The position numbers and the translations under genes were made by a program. The notes beneath the pieces are model-generated. The model was given only the letters and a program-made list of their open reading frames with translations, had not been told where the DNA came from and did not search any database. DNA of 64,000 bases from NCBI GenBank assembly GCA_026692725.1, contig JAPMUG010000001.1:496001-560000 (forward strand), read 5' to 3'. This document shows positions 1 to 10,147 of the stretch, in pieces (the stretch's first letter is position 1; every line of letters starts with the position of its first letter). Source of the stretch: Ecytonucleospora hepatopenaei (taxonomy: Eukaryota > Microsporidia > Enterocytozoonidae).

Positions 1-2276
1 ACCTTCTTATTTATTTTTTTAAACAAAAATTTTATAACATCAATTATTTCTTCTAATTTACTGCTGTTATTTGCACAAACACCACTCATAAAACGTTTAT
101 TTTCTGAAACTATACTGAAATGATTATTTTCATCATTATTTAAATTTATATTTTTAACTTTATTTAAAATATAATTCTTATCAGAAACATTTTCATTTTC
201 TTTTAAATCCTTAAAATGTTTATTTTTATTTGTAATTTTTAATGCGTTAATAACCACATCAGCTATTTCAAACATTCTTATTGGTAATTTAGCATTTTGA
301 TTACATGAAATACTTTTAAAAATACCAGGAAGTAAACTAGTTCTAACAACTTCATATTCTTTACTTTTAGCATGCATAATTTTAACAGTAGAAGAAAATA
401 CAATATTACTATTACTTATACTATTTATATTATTGTTACTTATACTATTTATATTACTATTACTTATACTATTTCTATATTTAATTCCAGTCCTTCCAAA
501 AATATTTTCTTTTTCACTTAATAATGTCAATGTTAATACCTCATTAAAATTTGATAATGCCAATTCTTCTCTAAATTTATCTGTAAACTTGTTTAATAAA
601 TTTTCTTTACCAGTGGTAAAAGCATTCATCACACTCAATTTATTACTGTTAATTTCATCCTTAATTCTTTCAAAGCCATAAGCTATCAAAATGTCTTCAA
701 TAATATCACATTTGTCCAAAATGTCCATGCGTATCCTATGTGGAATGACAGAAATATTTTCATTTTTTAAGATGACATCCATCTGCATACCCTCCAAAAA
801 TGTTTTTATTTGTTTACCATTTAAGCTTAAACCAGTCTTTATGCGTATTTCATTAAGGGTAAAATCATAGCAAATTCTATCTTCAAGAAGAGAGTTGGAA
901 TATTCTACAATATTACTGTTATTATCAGTATTACATAAAGTATTATTGTTATTATCAGTATTACATAAAGTATTATTGTTATTATCAGTATTACATAATC
1001 TATTATTGTTATTGCAATTATCTATTTCTACCAACTCAATTTGACCCTCACCCTTAAAATTCAATAAAATTAAGTTTAAAACCTGTTCAACCCTATTCCT
1101 ATCATTACCAGTAACTTCAACAAAAATATTCCTAGTGTTTTCTTCAATTTTACTCCAATTGCTGTTTATGACAGGAGGAACACTTAAAACCATGTCATTT
1201 AATTTAAAATAAACACATTTTTCATTACAAATGTTAGTATTATTATTATTATCAGTATTATTGTTAGTATTATTGTTAGTATTATTGTTATTGTTTAAAT
1301 TATTATCAGTATCCTTACTAAATAAATGTAAATATTTCTGTAAATTTATCTTTAAATGATCTTTAAACTCACTAACTTTTATCTTATTTATATTAGTGTT
1401 ATTTATATTACTGTTTATATTAGTGTTATTTATATTATTATCTATTCCACTATGTAATGGATCAATATAAACATTATTTATATAATCATCTTCATATAAA
1501 ATATTAATTATATTATCATTATCATTTATATTAGTATTATCATTATCATTTATATTAGTATTATTAGTATTATTAGTATTATTAGTATTATTATAATATT
1601 CTATTATCTTATCTAAATCATGTGTTCCTATTGCCACTGCCACTCTATTCCTCCCTATTGTTGCATGTAACTTATCTTGATAATTTATAAATGATTGATA
1701 ATTTATAAATGATTGATAATTTAACTTAACATTCTTTATAATACCACATGCAATATATTTTCTACTATCAGTGTATTTCTTAATAATTTTTAATTTATCA
1801 CTATATTTAATATTATTTGATTTAATATTTGATTTAATATTGATATTATTTGATTTAATATTGATATTATTTAATTTATTATTGATATTATTTGATTTAA
1901 TATTTGATTTGTTATTGATATTAGTATTTGAACTATTTATAAATGTACATATTGCATTTGTTAATCCTTCTAAACATAATAAATCATATCTATTAGCTGC
2001 TATATCTAATTTATAATATTTATTACCATTATCAATATAAATATCATCTAGTTCAACACCAAAATCAAAAAATAACTGTTCAATAACATCATCACTGATA
2101 TTATCATCATTTATGTTATTATCATTATTTATGTTGTTGTCATTATTTATAGTATTTTTTATATAATTAAATATTTCATTATATTTATAATTATTAATAT
2201 TATTTATTATAATGTTATTAAAATATTTTAAAATATATGAAAGTAAATCATTCTTTTTAAAAGCAAAACTAGGCAT
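1..2276 (-). CDS. FRS1: Phenylalanyl-tRNA synthetase beta subunit, cytosolic type (3' end beyond window)
   Basis: Charges tRNA-Phe with phenylalanine as the beta half of the alpha2-beta2 enzyme in the cytosol. The frame is open from an ATG at 2276 to the left edge with no stop, about 758 codons, already longer than the roughly 600 residues usual for the whole eukaryotic subunit. Seen: an N-terminal FFDFGVELDD block, ANRYDLLCLEGL (the archaeal/eukaryotic beta-chain signature), a DILDKCDIIEDILIAYGF block, NEVLTLTLLSEKEN, and EVVRTSLLPG followed by MFEIADVV. The excess length comes from Asn-rich insertions between these blocks, including three copies of a 30-bp repeat at about 919-1008. The long hydrophobic frames on the opposite strand are shadows of these insertions. 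No CCC element sits right at the start codon. Family assignment is firm; the insertions look genuine because the frame is kept across all of them. Confidence 0.93.
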   Translation of the reverse strand, partial: MPSFAFKKNDLLSYILKYFNNIIINNINNYKYNEIFNYIKNTINNDNNINNDNNINDDNISDDVIEQLFFDFGVELDDIYIDNGNKYYKLDIAANRYDLLCLEGLTNAICTFINSSNTNINNKSNIKSNNINNKLNNINIKSNNINIKSNIKSNNIKYSDKLKIIKKYTDSRKYIACGIIKNVKLNYQSFINYQSFINYQDKLHATIGRNRVAVAIGTHDLDKIIEYYNNTNNTNNTNNTNINDNDNTNINDNDNIINILYEDDYINNVYIDPLHSGIDNNINNTNINSNINNTNINKIKVSEFKDHLKINLQKYLHLFSKDTDNNLNNNNNTNNNTNNNTDNNNNTNICNEKCVYFKLNDMVLSVPPVINSNWSKIEENTRNIFVEVTGNDRNRVEQVLNLILLNFKGEGQIELVEIDNCNNNNRLCNTDNNNNTLCNTDNNNNTLCNTDNNSNIVEYSNSLLEDRICYDFTLNEIRIKTGLSLNGKQIKTFLEGMQMDVILKNENISVIPHRIRMDILDKCDIIEDILIAYGFERIKDEINSNKLSVMNAFTTGKENLLNKFTDKFREELALSNFNEVLTLTLLSEKENIFGRTGIKYRNSISNSNINSISNNNINSISNSNIVFSSTVKIMHAKSKEYEVVRTSLLPGIFKSISCNQNAKLPIRMFEIADVVINALKITNKNKHFKDLKENENVSDKNYILNKVKNINLNNDENNHFSIVSENKRFMSGVCANNSSKLEEIIDVIKFLFKKINKK
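919..1008. repeat. Three tandem copies of a 30-bp unit inside FRS1
   Basis: The unit contains ttattatcagtattacata and repeats at 30-bp spacing. Thirty is a multiple of three, so the array adds Asn-rich decapeptides without breaking the frame. Replication slippage is the likely origin. Confidence 0.85.
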
Positions 2277-2493
2277 AATAAAAAATATTACAGTATATTA
2301 TAAATAAATTATATTATATTATATTATTATAAATAAATTATATTATTATATTATTATAAACTATATTATATTATTATAAATAAATAAATAAATTATATAT
2401 TATAGTTTACTATTTTAAATAAGGGTAAATTTTTATAAAATAAACAAATATTAAGGTTAAATATATTTTATAGAATATATTATATAATGTATC

Positions 2494-2733
2494 TTATTTA
2501 TTTATATCTGTTAATATAATATATTCTTCTTTATATCCTATTACTTTACATTTTATTATATCATTTATATTATATGTTAGATGGTTATCAATATGTTTAC
2601 TTTTTAAAATACCTTTAAACATAAAGTTATTGTGATTTATATCATTACATATATTATATTTAATACCTAATAATACTTGTTGATAACCATTACGCAATAT
2701 AATAGCATCAACGATAGAACCAATAGAAAGCAT
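2494..2733 (-). CDS. CSL4: S1-domain protein, probable exosome cap subunit CSL4
   Basis: A 79-residue protein. The N-terminal GSIVDAIILRN segment, the FKGILKSKHI strand-turn and the C-terminal NDIIKCKVIGYKEEYIILT segment follow the order of the S1 domain of Csl4 (FRxxIRKxDVR, then PGDIVxAKVISLGD). Csl4 is a cap subunit of the RNA exosome, acting in 3'-to-5' RNA processing. The protein is much shorter than yeast or human Csl4 and lacks the N-terminal and zinc-ribbon domains, so it is either a reduced form or a different small S1 protein. The start is the first ATG of the frame and no CCC element is visible. It is the only gene of the left 9.5 kb that is nearly free of Asn-rich insertions. The S1 call is moderate; the CSL4 call is an inference from spacing and motif order. 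Confidence 0.5.
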   Translation of the reverse strand: MLSIGSIVDAIILRNGYQQVLLGIKYNICNDINHNNFMFKGILKSKHIDNHLTYNINDIIKCKVIGYKEEYIILTDINK

Positions 2734-2783
2734 ATTTATATATTTATATTTAAATCTTTTTATATGGTATAATTTTTTACTCC

Positions 2784-2934
2784 TTTAAAAAATAAAAAAG
2801 AATAAAAAAGAATAAAAAATATAAAAAAGAATAAAAGAATAAATAGAATAAAAGAATAAAAGAATAAAAAATATAATAAAGAATAAATAGAATAAAAAAT
2901 ATAATAAAGAATAAACTAAAAAGAACAAAAGAAT
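2784..2934. repeat. A-rich intergenic tandem repeat (aaaagaat-type units)
   Basis: About 150 bases of imperfect units of the form aaaaaagaat, aaaagaataaa and aatagaataaa between the CSL4-like and DHHC genes. Purines fill nearly the whole + strand. No open frame and no recognisable signal. Confidence 0.8.
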
Positions 2935-2984
2935 AATTTATAATTAATCTAATTTAATTTATTATATATTTATATATTTATATT

Positions 2985-4181
2985 ATGCATACTAATAATA
3001 TCATATTCTTTACTCTATTAGGTATATCTAAATCTATTGAATTTATATTTTTAATATATTTTATAATATATCACTATAATGAACTAGTAACCAATACCAA
3101 TACCATGTACATATCACTGATGAGCATAATAGTGTTTTATATGTTTAACATATATGCACTGCTATTTACAGTGGTGAAGGACCCAGGGATAGTGGCACCC
3201 CGTGCATATGGGTCATATGACCTAATAGACATAGAGTTAGTGGATGGGACAGTGATCCATGTGAATGTAGAAGAAGATAGAAGAGAAGTATATATAAAAT
3301 ATAATACTGATATATATAATAGTAATATATATAATAGTAATATATATAATAGTAATATATATAATAGTAATATTTTAAAGAATACTGATATATATAATAC
3401 TAATATATTTAATACTAATATTTTATATACTAAATATGAAAATATAAAAATAATAAATAATACTAATATAAATAATATAATAAATAGTAATATAAATATA
3501 TTAAACAATAATACATTAAGTAATAATACAACATGTAATGATAATAAAGATAATACTAATATATTATGTAATAATAAAACAAGTAATGATAATAACAATA
3601 TATTATGTAATTATAATATTATAATGTTCTATCAATCCTACTGTTCTATCTGTAACCATTTCAAACCTACTGGTACTTCCCACTGCTATTTGTGTGGTTA
3701 TTGCATCATGGATAAAGACCACCACTGTATGATGCTTAATACGTGTATAGGTAGAAACAATACAAAGTGTTATTTTTATTACATACTGAGTGAATTGGTA
3801 GAAAACATATTATTATTAGTATTATTTAATATACATGCACATAGATGTATATTTAGTGATAAATTAAAAAAGTATAAAAATATAATAAATAATACTAAAT
3901 ATAATAATATAATAAATAATACTAAATATAATAATACATATAATACTAATAAATATAATTATAAATATTATATATTTCTATTATTTATTAAATATACATG
4001 TATTGTATTTAGTAAGTTATTTATCATCATAGTATTATATAATTTATATATATGTGTTAAGTTTTATTACTTTGCACTGATGGATGTAAAAGCAAGAGAC
4101 TATTATATAAAGAAGAAGAGAGGGAGATTTAGTATTAGGTCAGTGGTAAAGAGAATATTAACATTTAGGAGTGCAGTATAA
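2985..4181 (+). CDS. DHHC-type protein S-acyltransferase (palmitoyltransferase)
   Basis: Transfers palmitate to cysteines of target proteins on a cytoplasmic membrane face. The 398-residue protein shows two N-terminal membrane segments (about residues 7-30 and 42-65), then the conserved DPG motif (KDPGIVAP), the cysteine-rich domain starting CSICNHFKPTGTSHC, the catalytic DHHC, and the trailing NTCIGRNN, followed by two more membrane segments. This is the standard four-TM DHHC arrangement. The usual CPW after DHH reads CMM here, which is tolerated in some members. Between DPG and the zinc domain lies an Asn-rich insertion with a tandem 15-bp repeat (3318-3374) and more Asn/Thr stretches. The conserved parts are visibly richer in G+C than the insertion. 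Family call firm; substrate unknown. Confidence 0.9.
   Translation: MHTNNIIFFTLLGISKSIEFIFLIYFIIYHYNELVTNTNTMYISLMSIIVFYMFNIYALLFTVVKDPGIVAPRAYGSYDLIDIELVDGTVIHVNVEEDRREVYIKYNTDIYNSNIYNSNIYNSNIYNSNILKNTDIYNTNIFNTNILYTKYENIKIINNTNINNIINSNINILNNNTLSNNTTCNDNKDNTNILCNNKTSNDNNNILCNYNIIMFYQSYCSICNHFKPTGTSHCYLCGYCIMDKDHHCMMLNTCIGRNNTKCYFYYILSELVENILLLVLFNIHAHRCIFSDKLKKYKNIINNTKYNNIINNTKYNNTYNTNKYNYKYYIFLLFIKYTCIVFSKLFIIIVLYNLYICVKFYYFALMDVKARDYYIKKKRGRFSIRSVVKRILTFRSAV
3318..3374. repeat. 15-bp tandem repeat within the DHHC gene
   Basis: Nearly four copies of aatagtaatatatat, encoding repeated NSNIY pentapeptides in frame. The unit length preserves the reading frame. Confidence 0.85.
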
Positions 4182-4192
4182 TATTTATTATA

Positions 4193-4597
4193 TTATATTA
4201 TAAATGTTATTGGTCCATAATTAATATATTCTATATATTCTTTATTACTTATTACTATATATTTATTATTTATATTTAAATTATTTATATTATTTATATT
4301 ATTTATATTACTTATATTATTTAAATTTATATTATTTATATTATTTATAAATATTACCATTATATCCTTATCTATATCATTATCATTATTATTTATATTT
4401 ATATTTATATTTAATATACTATCCTTCCATTTATTATATATCTTTAACTTACTAACTTTATTATATAATGTATCATATATATTGTTATTTATATTGTTAT
4501 TTATATTATCTATATCATTAATAAATACTAATATACATTTGTTATATTTAATATTATATTTATTACATATGAAATTAATACATGATTGAATTATCAT
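4193..4597 (-). CDS. Hypothetical Asn-rich protein
   Basis: A 134-residue frame from an ATG at 4597, convergent with the DHHC gene and only 11 bases beyond its stop. Outside two Asn/Ile runs it has an ordinary-looking N-terminus (MIIQSCINFICNKYNIKYNK), a hydrophobic strand CILVFIND, a WKDSI segment and a C-terminal IVISNKEYIEYINYGPITFI. The pattern of two hydrophobic strands separated by low-complexity sequence resembles its neighbours, where a conserved core is interrupted by insertions. I do not recognise the family. No CCC element precedes the ATG. It could be a real small gene or a chance frame in Asn-codon-rich DNA. Confidence 0.4.
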   Translation of the reverse strand: MIIQSCINFICNKYNIKYNKCILVFINDIDNINNNINNNIYDTLYNKVSKLKIYNKWKDSILNINININNNDNDIDKDIMVIFINNINNINLNNISNINNINNINNLNINNKYIVISNKEYIEYINYGPITFII

Positions 4598-4851
4598 AAT
4601 ATATTTATAGTATAATATATTTATTATAGTATATTTATTATAATATATTTTATAATATATTTATAGTATAGTATATTTTATAATATAATATGTTTATAAT
4701 ATAGTACAATATATTTATATTTTATTTTATTTTATAATATTTATAGTATATTTATATTTTATTTTATTTTATAATATGGGTTATAATTTTATTTATTATA
4801 TAATATTATAAAAATATAATATATTATAAATATATTATAATATAACTATTT

Positions 4852-6945
4852 CTATTTCCTATCTTTTTTATTTAGCAACATGTCCATTACCCTCTGCTTC
4901 TCTTTGTCTGTAAACTTGTTGTTTATCATTCTGTTTGCACTGATTATAGCATCACTAACTCTACTAATTATGCTTATTTTCTTTTCCTTGGCATAGTCCC
5001 CCTTGAGTGCCTGACTGCCAGTGTATAAAAAAGCAAGAGCATCACCATTGTTTTTCCACATAGACTTAATAACCTTAAATTTATTGTTAGATATATTACT
5101 GTTTGTATTATTACTGTTACATATATTACTGTTATTTATATCATTATATAATATATTACTGTTATTTATATCATTTAATATTACTCTCTTATAATAATAA
5201 TTATATAATAAATATTGACATAAATTAGTTCTATCTAAACAATCTAAACAATTAACTCTAAAAATAACATTACTAAGAATATTAGTATTGTTATTTAATA
5301 TATTATCATTATTTAATATATTATCATTATTTAATATATTATTAGTATTATCATTACTACTATCACTACTATTATCACTTAATATAGAATCAATAGTATG
5401 ATCATTACTATTAGTAGAACTACTATCTGAATTATCATTATTAGTTTTAGTGTTAGTGTTAGTGTTATTTATATTAGTTTTAGTGTTATCTATTTTACTA
5501 GTATTATTTATATTATTATATAATATACTCTCTATCTGAGTATATAATGTTTTCTTTAATAAATTATAATCATGTGTATAACTGTTTAAATTAAAGTTTA
5601 TATATTTTATATTATGCTTAATACAGTTATCCATATACATTTGAGAGAGAATAGATTCATATTTATGGTGACTAAGTAAATCAACAACAACAATATTAGT
5701 ACTATTACTTATATTGTTATTTGTATTATTGTTATATAAATTACTGTTATATAAATTGTTATTATTTGTATCACTGTTTATATTTATATTGTTACTATTA
5801 TTTATTATACTTATACTACTCTTTGTCATATGCCTAATAAATGCATCTGTATTCTCTTCTTCACTCCTATTAAACCATATCTTACTGGGTTTGAGTGGAT
5901 CATTTTGTGACCAATATAATGGTACACTACCTCTATATATAGTAAATATATTAATATAACTATTATTAGTATTATTACTATTATTTAATTTATTATTTAA
6001 TTTATTATTAGTATTATTTAATTTATTATTACTATTATCTATTATGTGTGTTATAAAATCTGTCTTTACATAAAATGATACATTCCCTTCCTCATCTACT
6101 CCTCTACTCATCATCCTTGGTCCTATTTTATTCTTACTGATATATGATACAATACAGAAGTAGTATGTATGGTTATAATGTATTTGAGACTGACACTCAT
6201 AATAACCACAGAATAGATTAAACAGTAAATATTTACATATATCAGTATTATTTATATTATTATCAGTATTATCAGTATATGATATATTATTTATATTGTT
6301 ATTTATATTATCTTTATTAAACATAAATGGACTTCTATTATTTAAATTATTATCATTATATGATATATTGTTTATATTAGTATTATATTTATTAGTATTG
6401 TTTATATTATTAGTATTATATTTATTATTAGTATGATTTACATTATGTATATATTCTTCCTGCATATGCTTATTCCATATATAACTCTCCTCTATATTAC
6501 TCTCTGTTATATAAAATGGATTACTCTCTATAAATGATACTATACTCTCTATATCACTATTATCATTATTATATGTATTATTAGATAATAATATATATTT
6601 TAGTTTTTTACAATTATATACATTACTGTTATTTTTATTTATATTAGTATTATATAATATATTAGTATTATTGTTTAATATATTAGTATTAGTATTAGTA
6701 TATATATTCCCTATCTTATCTCCTTCCTGTACAAATAATAAATATTTATTATCATTTATATTTATTATACCTATTATACCTATTATATCATATGTATTGA
6801 TTATACTGTTACTGTTGTATATGTTAGTATTATATATATTACTGTGTATTATTATATTATCATTGTATTCTATTCGTATTGGTCCATTATCAGTGTCATA
6901 TTCTATTATACATAAATGTTTGTTATGGTATAAATTTTTATACAT
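4852..6945 (-). CDS. SAC1: SAC-domain phosphoinositide phosphatase
   Basis: Removes phosphate from phosphoinositides, probably PI4P at ER/Golgi membranes if a true Sac1. The 697-residue protein carries the catalytic CX5R motif as NCLDCLDRTN near residue 565. Upstream are SRGVDEEGNV and the YRGSVPLYWSQ block, and downstream WKNNGDALAFLYTGSQALKGDY, all in SAC-family order. The C-terminal transmembrane hairpin of yeast Sac1 is not visible, so membrane attachment is uncertain. Large Asn-rich insertions separate the conserved blocks, including an 18-bp tandem repeat at 5291-5345. The start is supported by a CCC directly before the ATG (GGG at 6946-6948 on the + strand). It is the only left-compartment gene with that element so close. 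The catalytic domain call is firm; the exact paralogue is an inference. Confidence 0.88.
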   Translation of the reverse strand: MYKNLYHNKHLCIIEYDTDNGPIRIEYNDNIIIHSNIYNTNIYNSNSIINTYDIIGIIGIININDNKYLLFVQEGDKIGNIYTNTNTNILNNNTNILYNTNINKNNSNVYNCKKLKYILLSNNTYNNDNSDIESIVSFIESNPFYITESNIEESYIWNKHMQEEYIHNVNHTNNKYNTNNINNTNKYNTNINNISYNDNNLNNRSPFMFNKDNINNNINNISYTDNTDNNINNTDICKYLLFNLFCGYYECQSQIHYNHTYYFCIVSYISKNKIGPRMMSRGVDEEGNVSFYVKTDFITHIIDNSNNKLNNTNNKLNNKLNNSNNTNNSYINIFTIYRGSVPLYWSQNDPLKPSKIWFNRSEEENTDAFIRHMTKSSISIINNSNNININSDTNNNNLYNSNLYNNNTNNNISNSTNIVVVDLLSHHKYESILSQMYMDNCIKHNIKYINFNLNSYTHDYNLLKKTLYTQIESILYNNINNTSKIDNTKTNINNTNTNTKTNNDNSDSSSTNSNDHTIDSILSDNSSDSSNDNTNNILNNDNILNNDNILNNNTNILSNVIFRVNCLDCLDRTNLCQYLLYNYYYKRVILNDINNSNILYNDINNSNICNSNNTNSNISNNKFKVIKSMWKNNGDALAFLYTGSQALKGDYAKEKKISIISRVSDAIISANRMINNKFTDKEKQRVMDMLLNKKDRK
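5291..5345. repeat. 18-bp tandem repeat in the SAC gene
   Basis: Three copies of a unit built on ttatttaatatattatca, coding in frame for Asn-rich hexapeptides. Confidence 0.75.
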
Positions 6946-7185
6946 GGGTATAATATAATATAATATTATAAAAATATAAATATAATATAATATAAATATA
7001 ATATAATATAATATAATATTATAAAATATATTATTATATTTATTACTGATATATTTTTATATAAATTATATTATTATATTTATATATGTTTCATAATATT
7101 TATAATAAAATATATTTAATATATAATAAATAGTATTCTATTTATATAATATAATATAAATTAATATAAATTAATATAATAATAT

Positions 7186-8421
7186 ATGAATACTAATGTA
7201 TATTTAACATTTAAAATATTATATATTAAATTTAATATATCAATAGATGTATATAATAGTAATATAATAGATAATACTAATACTAATAATATTGAATCAG
7301 ATAGTAATGATATTGATAATACTGATTATAATACTAATAATAAATATAATACTGATAATGAATATAATACTGATGATATATTATATATTGAAGATATAAA
7401 AGGAATAAAATATAATAAATATAAATATAACAGTAATATATATAAGACTAATAAATATAATAAATACAATAAACATAAATATAATAATACTAATAAATAT
7501 AATTATAATAATAATACTATCATATTTAATAATATATTTGCTACTTCTATTATTGAATATTTAAATGATAATGGTAAAATACATAAATATATTAGTAATA
7601 CTAAAATAGATAATATAAATATAATATATATAAAATATAATAATAGTAATATATATAATAGTAATAGTAATAATAGTATAAAATATAATTATAACAGTAA
7701 TATAAAATATAACAGTAACAATAATAAATATAATAACAGTAATATAATATATAATAACAGTAATATAAAATATAACAACAGTAATATATTTTGTACTAAT
7801 AGTAGATTATCTTTCTTCTTTATTAGGTTACTAAGTATATTCTCTACACCCAGACTCTCTTTCTTCTTTACTGAGTTTGAATATGTGCCTATTGCTGTAC
7901 AGATCTTTTTCCATGTTCCACTTATACTCACTGCTATCATTGTGTTTGTAATCATAGCAACATTTGATCCAGAGATAACAGTAGAAATGATAAGAGAAGA
8001 GATAGATAGATTACCAACTAGGAAATATATAAAAGATAATACTAATACTAATGCTAATAGTTGTATAGATGATAATGATATATGTAATAATGATATTTTA
8101 ATAATTGATAACAACAATAATACTAATGATAACAATATATTATATAATGATAATACTAATAACAATATATTATATAATGATAATACTAATAATAATATAT
8201 TATATAATGATAATACACTGTGTTATGAAGAATGTACTGTATGTCTTGATGAATATAATAATGGTGACATCCTTACTGACTTACCATGTGGTCATTACTT
8301 CCATAAGTCATGTATAGAGTCATGGCTAATTAATTCATTATACTGTCCAATATGTAGGAAATCAATTAGTAAATTAACAGAGACAGAGAGTTATGAAATA
8401 TATAGAAATATAAATATATAG
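7186..8421 (+). CDS. RING-H2 membrane protein, probable E3 ubiquitin ligase
   Basis: Predicted to bind an E2 and direct ubiquitin to membrane substrates. The 411-residue protein has a C-terminal RING-H2 domain with the C3H2C3 order: CTVC, then CGHYFHKSC, then CPIC. The tryptophan of the usual CxxxW segment is present as CIESWL. A single membrane segment ([17 protein letters not shown]) lies near residues 245-265. About 200 N-terminal residues are Asn/Tyr/Lys-rich low-complexity sequence, and a 30-bp tandem repeat (8131-8218) lies between the membrane segment and the RING. The architecture resembles single-TM RING-H2 ligases of secretory membranes; the substrate is unknown. The start is the first ATG of the frame, and the low-complexity N-terminus makes it uncertain. 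Confidence 0.85.
   Translation: MNTNVYLTFKILYIKFNISIDVYNSNIIDNTNTNNIESDSNDIDNTDYNTNNKYNTDNEYNTDDILYIEDIKGIKYNKYKYNSNIYKTNKYNKYNKHKYNNTNKYNYNNNTIIFNNIFATSIIEYLNDNGKIHKYISNTKIDNINIIYIKYNNSNIYNSNSNNSIKYNYNSNIKYNSNNNKYNNSNIIYNNSNIKYNNSNIFCTNSRLSFFFIRLLSIFSTPRLSFFFTEFEYVPIAVQIFFHVPLILTAIIVFVIIATFDPEITVEMIREEIDRLPTRKYIKDNTNTNANSCIDDNDICNNDILIIDNNNNTNDNNILYNDNTNNNILYNDNTNNNILYNDNTLCYEECTVCLDEYNNGDILTDLPCGHYFHKSCIESWLINSLYCPICRKSISKLTETESYEIYRNINI
8131..8218. repeat. 30-bp tandem repeat in the RING gene
   Basis: Three copies (the last slightly short) of a unit beginning aacaatatattatataatga, encoding [13 protein letters not shown] decapeptides in frame. Confidence 0.85.
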
Positions 8422-9024
8422 AAATATAAATATATAATAATATAATATATTATATAATTATAGTTGTGTTTTTTAAATTATAATTAAAATACTATTAAAA
8501 TTATAATTATAGTTATTTTATAATTTATAAATATAAAATATACTATAAAATAATTTTATTGATCAATTTTTATTTTTTATTTATTGATATATCATTGTTA
8601 TATCATTGTTTTACATTATAAATATTATAATATATTATATCATAATATATTCATATATATAATTATATCATATTATATCTTATAATATTTATTTTTATAT
8701 TTATTTGATTTACATGTTTTTATATCATTTATCTTATACCCTTAAAAATTTGAGTGATATTTGAAACTAATACCTAATAGTTTTATTTTTATATTTTTAC
8801 ATAAATTATAGAATTATATAATATTATACAATATTAATTAATAGTAAATAATATAATATTTAATTGTTTTAATTAATTATAATATTTAATTTATATATTA
8901 ACTTATACTATATTATAAATATATTATATATTATTATAAATATATTATATTATAAATATATTATATACTATCTATTATATAAATATATTATAAATATATT
9001 ATATAAATATATTATATTATATAA
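8422..9024. other. Intergenic, 603 bases, no gene found
   Basis: Almost pure A/T with short palindromic runs such as ttataaatatattataa. The only G/C-containing stretch is around 8725-8790 (tacccttaaaaatttgagtg and beyond). It includes a CCC-like element but no ATG or open frame follows, and I see no clear RNA fold. It probably holds the GATA gene promoter. Confidence 0.6.
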
Positions 9025-9483
9025 ATGAAAAATAATAGTAATAATACTAATAATAGTAATAATAGTAATAATACTATTAATAGTAATAATAGTAAAATAT
9101 ATAATAATACTATAGAATATAACAATGATAATAACATATATAATAACAATATAAATAACAATTTAATAAATAACAAACATAAAAATATTATTTATTATAA
9201 TGAATATTTATTAGCTAAGGAAAAAAAGACACATAACCAACTTAGCCATAAGAAATACTGCACCAACTGCTACTGCATTAACACACCTCTATGGCGTAAG
9301 AATGTAGATGGGTATTACGTATGTAATGCATGTGGGCTATATTACAAATTTAACAAAAAAACAAAACCAGTCAGTCAGGAGAGGAAGAAGGAAAACTACC
9401 TAAAGGCTAAGAAAAAAATATTAGAAGATATGGTAGTAGAACTATTAGTACAAATAAAAGCATATCATACAAAATATTTATAA
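9025..9483 (+). CDS. GATA-type zinc finger transcription factor
   Basis: A DNA-binding regulator expected to recognise GATA sites in the nucleus. The 152-residue protein has one type IVa zinc finger, CX2C-X17-CX2C, reading CTNC then CNAC, with the PLWR and CGLYYK signatures. A basic tail follows (KTKPVSQERKKENYLKAKKK). The first 70 residues are Asn-rich. Fungal GATA factors are usually longer; here little exists beyond the finger. The start is the first ATG and no CCC element is seen. Family call firm, target genes unknown. Confidence 0.92.
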   Translation: MKNNSNNTNNSNNSNNTINSNNSKIYNNTIEYNNDNNIYNNNINNNLINNKHKNIIYYNEYLLAKEKKTHNQLSHKKYCTNCYCINTPLWRKNVDGYYVCNACGLYYKFNKKTKPVSQERKKENYLKAKKKILEDMVVELLVQIKAYHTKYL

Positions 9484-9715
9484 AATAAAGTTATATTATA
9501 AAATATTTATTATAAAATATTATATATAAATTAATTTATAAAATAAATTGTATTATATTATAAAATATTATTATATTAAATTGTATTATATTATATTATT
9601 TATAAATTAATTATAAATTAATTATAAAATAAATTGTAAATAATATATTGTTTTGTATCCTAAAACATTATTAAATATAAAAGTTATAAATATTTATAAA
9701 TAATATTATAATATA

Positions 9716-10042
9716 ATGTTTAGCTTTATTCTCTTTTTATTAACTGCTTTTAGCTTTTCTACTAAGAGAAAGAGGGATAAAAATGTTGTCATCATCACAA
9801 GGAACAACTGTGGATTTTCTCAGGCCATGAGGGACTTGTGTGAAATTAAAGACTTGAAATGCTTAGACTTAAATGAGGACATGTTGAGTGCTGATATTAA
9901 AGCTATAACTACTAAACCTAATCATACTTACCCTTCTGTTTTTGTTGATGGTACTCATATAGGGGGATATTTAGAATCAGAAGAATATTTTGAAGAATTA
10001 CCTGAAAAACCATTAATTAAAAAATTTACATCTGAATATTAA
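9716..10042 (+). CDS. Monothiol (CGFS) glutaredoxin with N-terminal signal sequence
   Basis: Thioredoxin-fold protein of 108 residues. The active-site motif is CGFS (residues 32-35), the cis-proline loop is TYPSVFVDG (71-79) and the glutathione-contact Gly-Gly is at 83-84, all expected of monothiol glutaredoxins. CGFS proteins normally bind a glutathione-ligated [2Fe-2S] cluster in mitochondria or cytosol. Unusually, the N-terminus is a hydrophobic stretch followed by a basic patch (FSFILFLLTAFSF, then KRKRDK), which reads as a secretory signal or anchor. It could also act as a divergent mitosomal presequence. It is the first gene right of the Asn-rich compartment and has no Asn insertion. 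Fold and motif firm; compartment uncertain. Confidence 0.85.
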   Translation: MFSFILFLLTAFSFSTKRKRDKNVVIITRNNCGFSQAMRDLCEIKDLKCLDLNEDMLSADIKAITTKPNHTYPSVFVDGTHIGGYLESEEYFEELPEKPLIKKFTSEY

Positions 10043-10147
10043 AATAATAAAATATTTATTAATATTAAATTATAATAAAAAGTTAATAAATTTAAAAATA
10101 TAATAATAAGTTAATAAATTATATTAATAAATTATATTAATAAAATT

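Noticed and set aside
433..681. Hydrophobic Leu-rich + strand proteins in the left region (also 1771-2016, 5714-5959, 6671-6958)
   Set aside because: They are antisense shadows of Asn-rich coding sequence; AAT codons read in reverse give Ile/Leu-rich frames.
8725..8790. Small gene or C/D RNA after the CCC-like element
   Set aside because: No ATG, no open frame and no paired C/D boxes.
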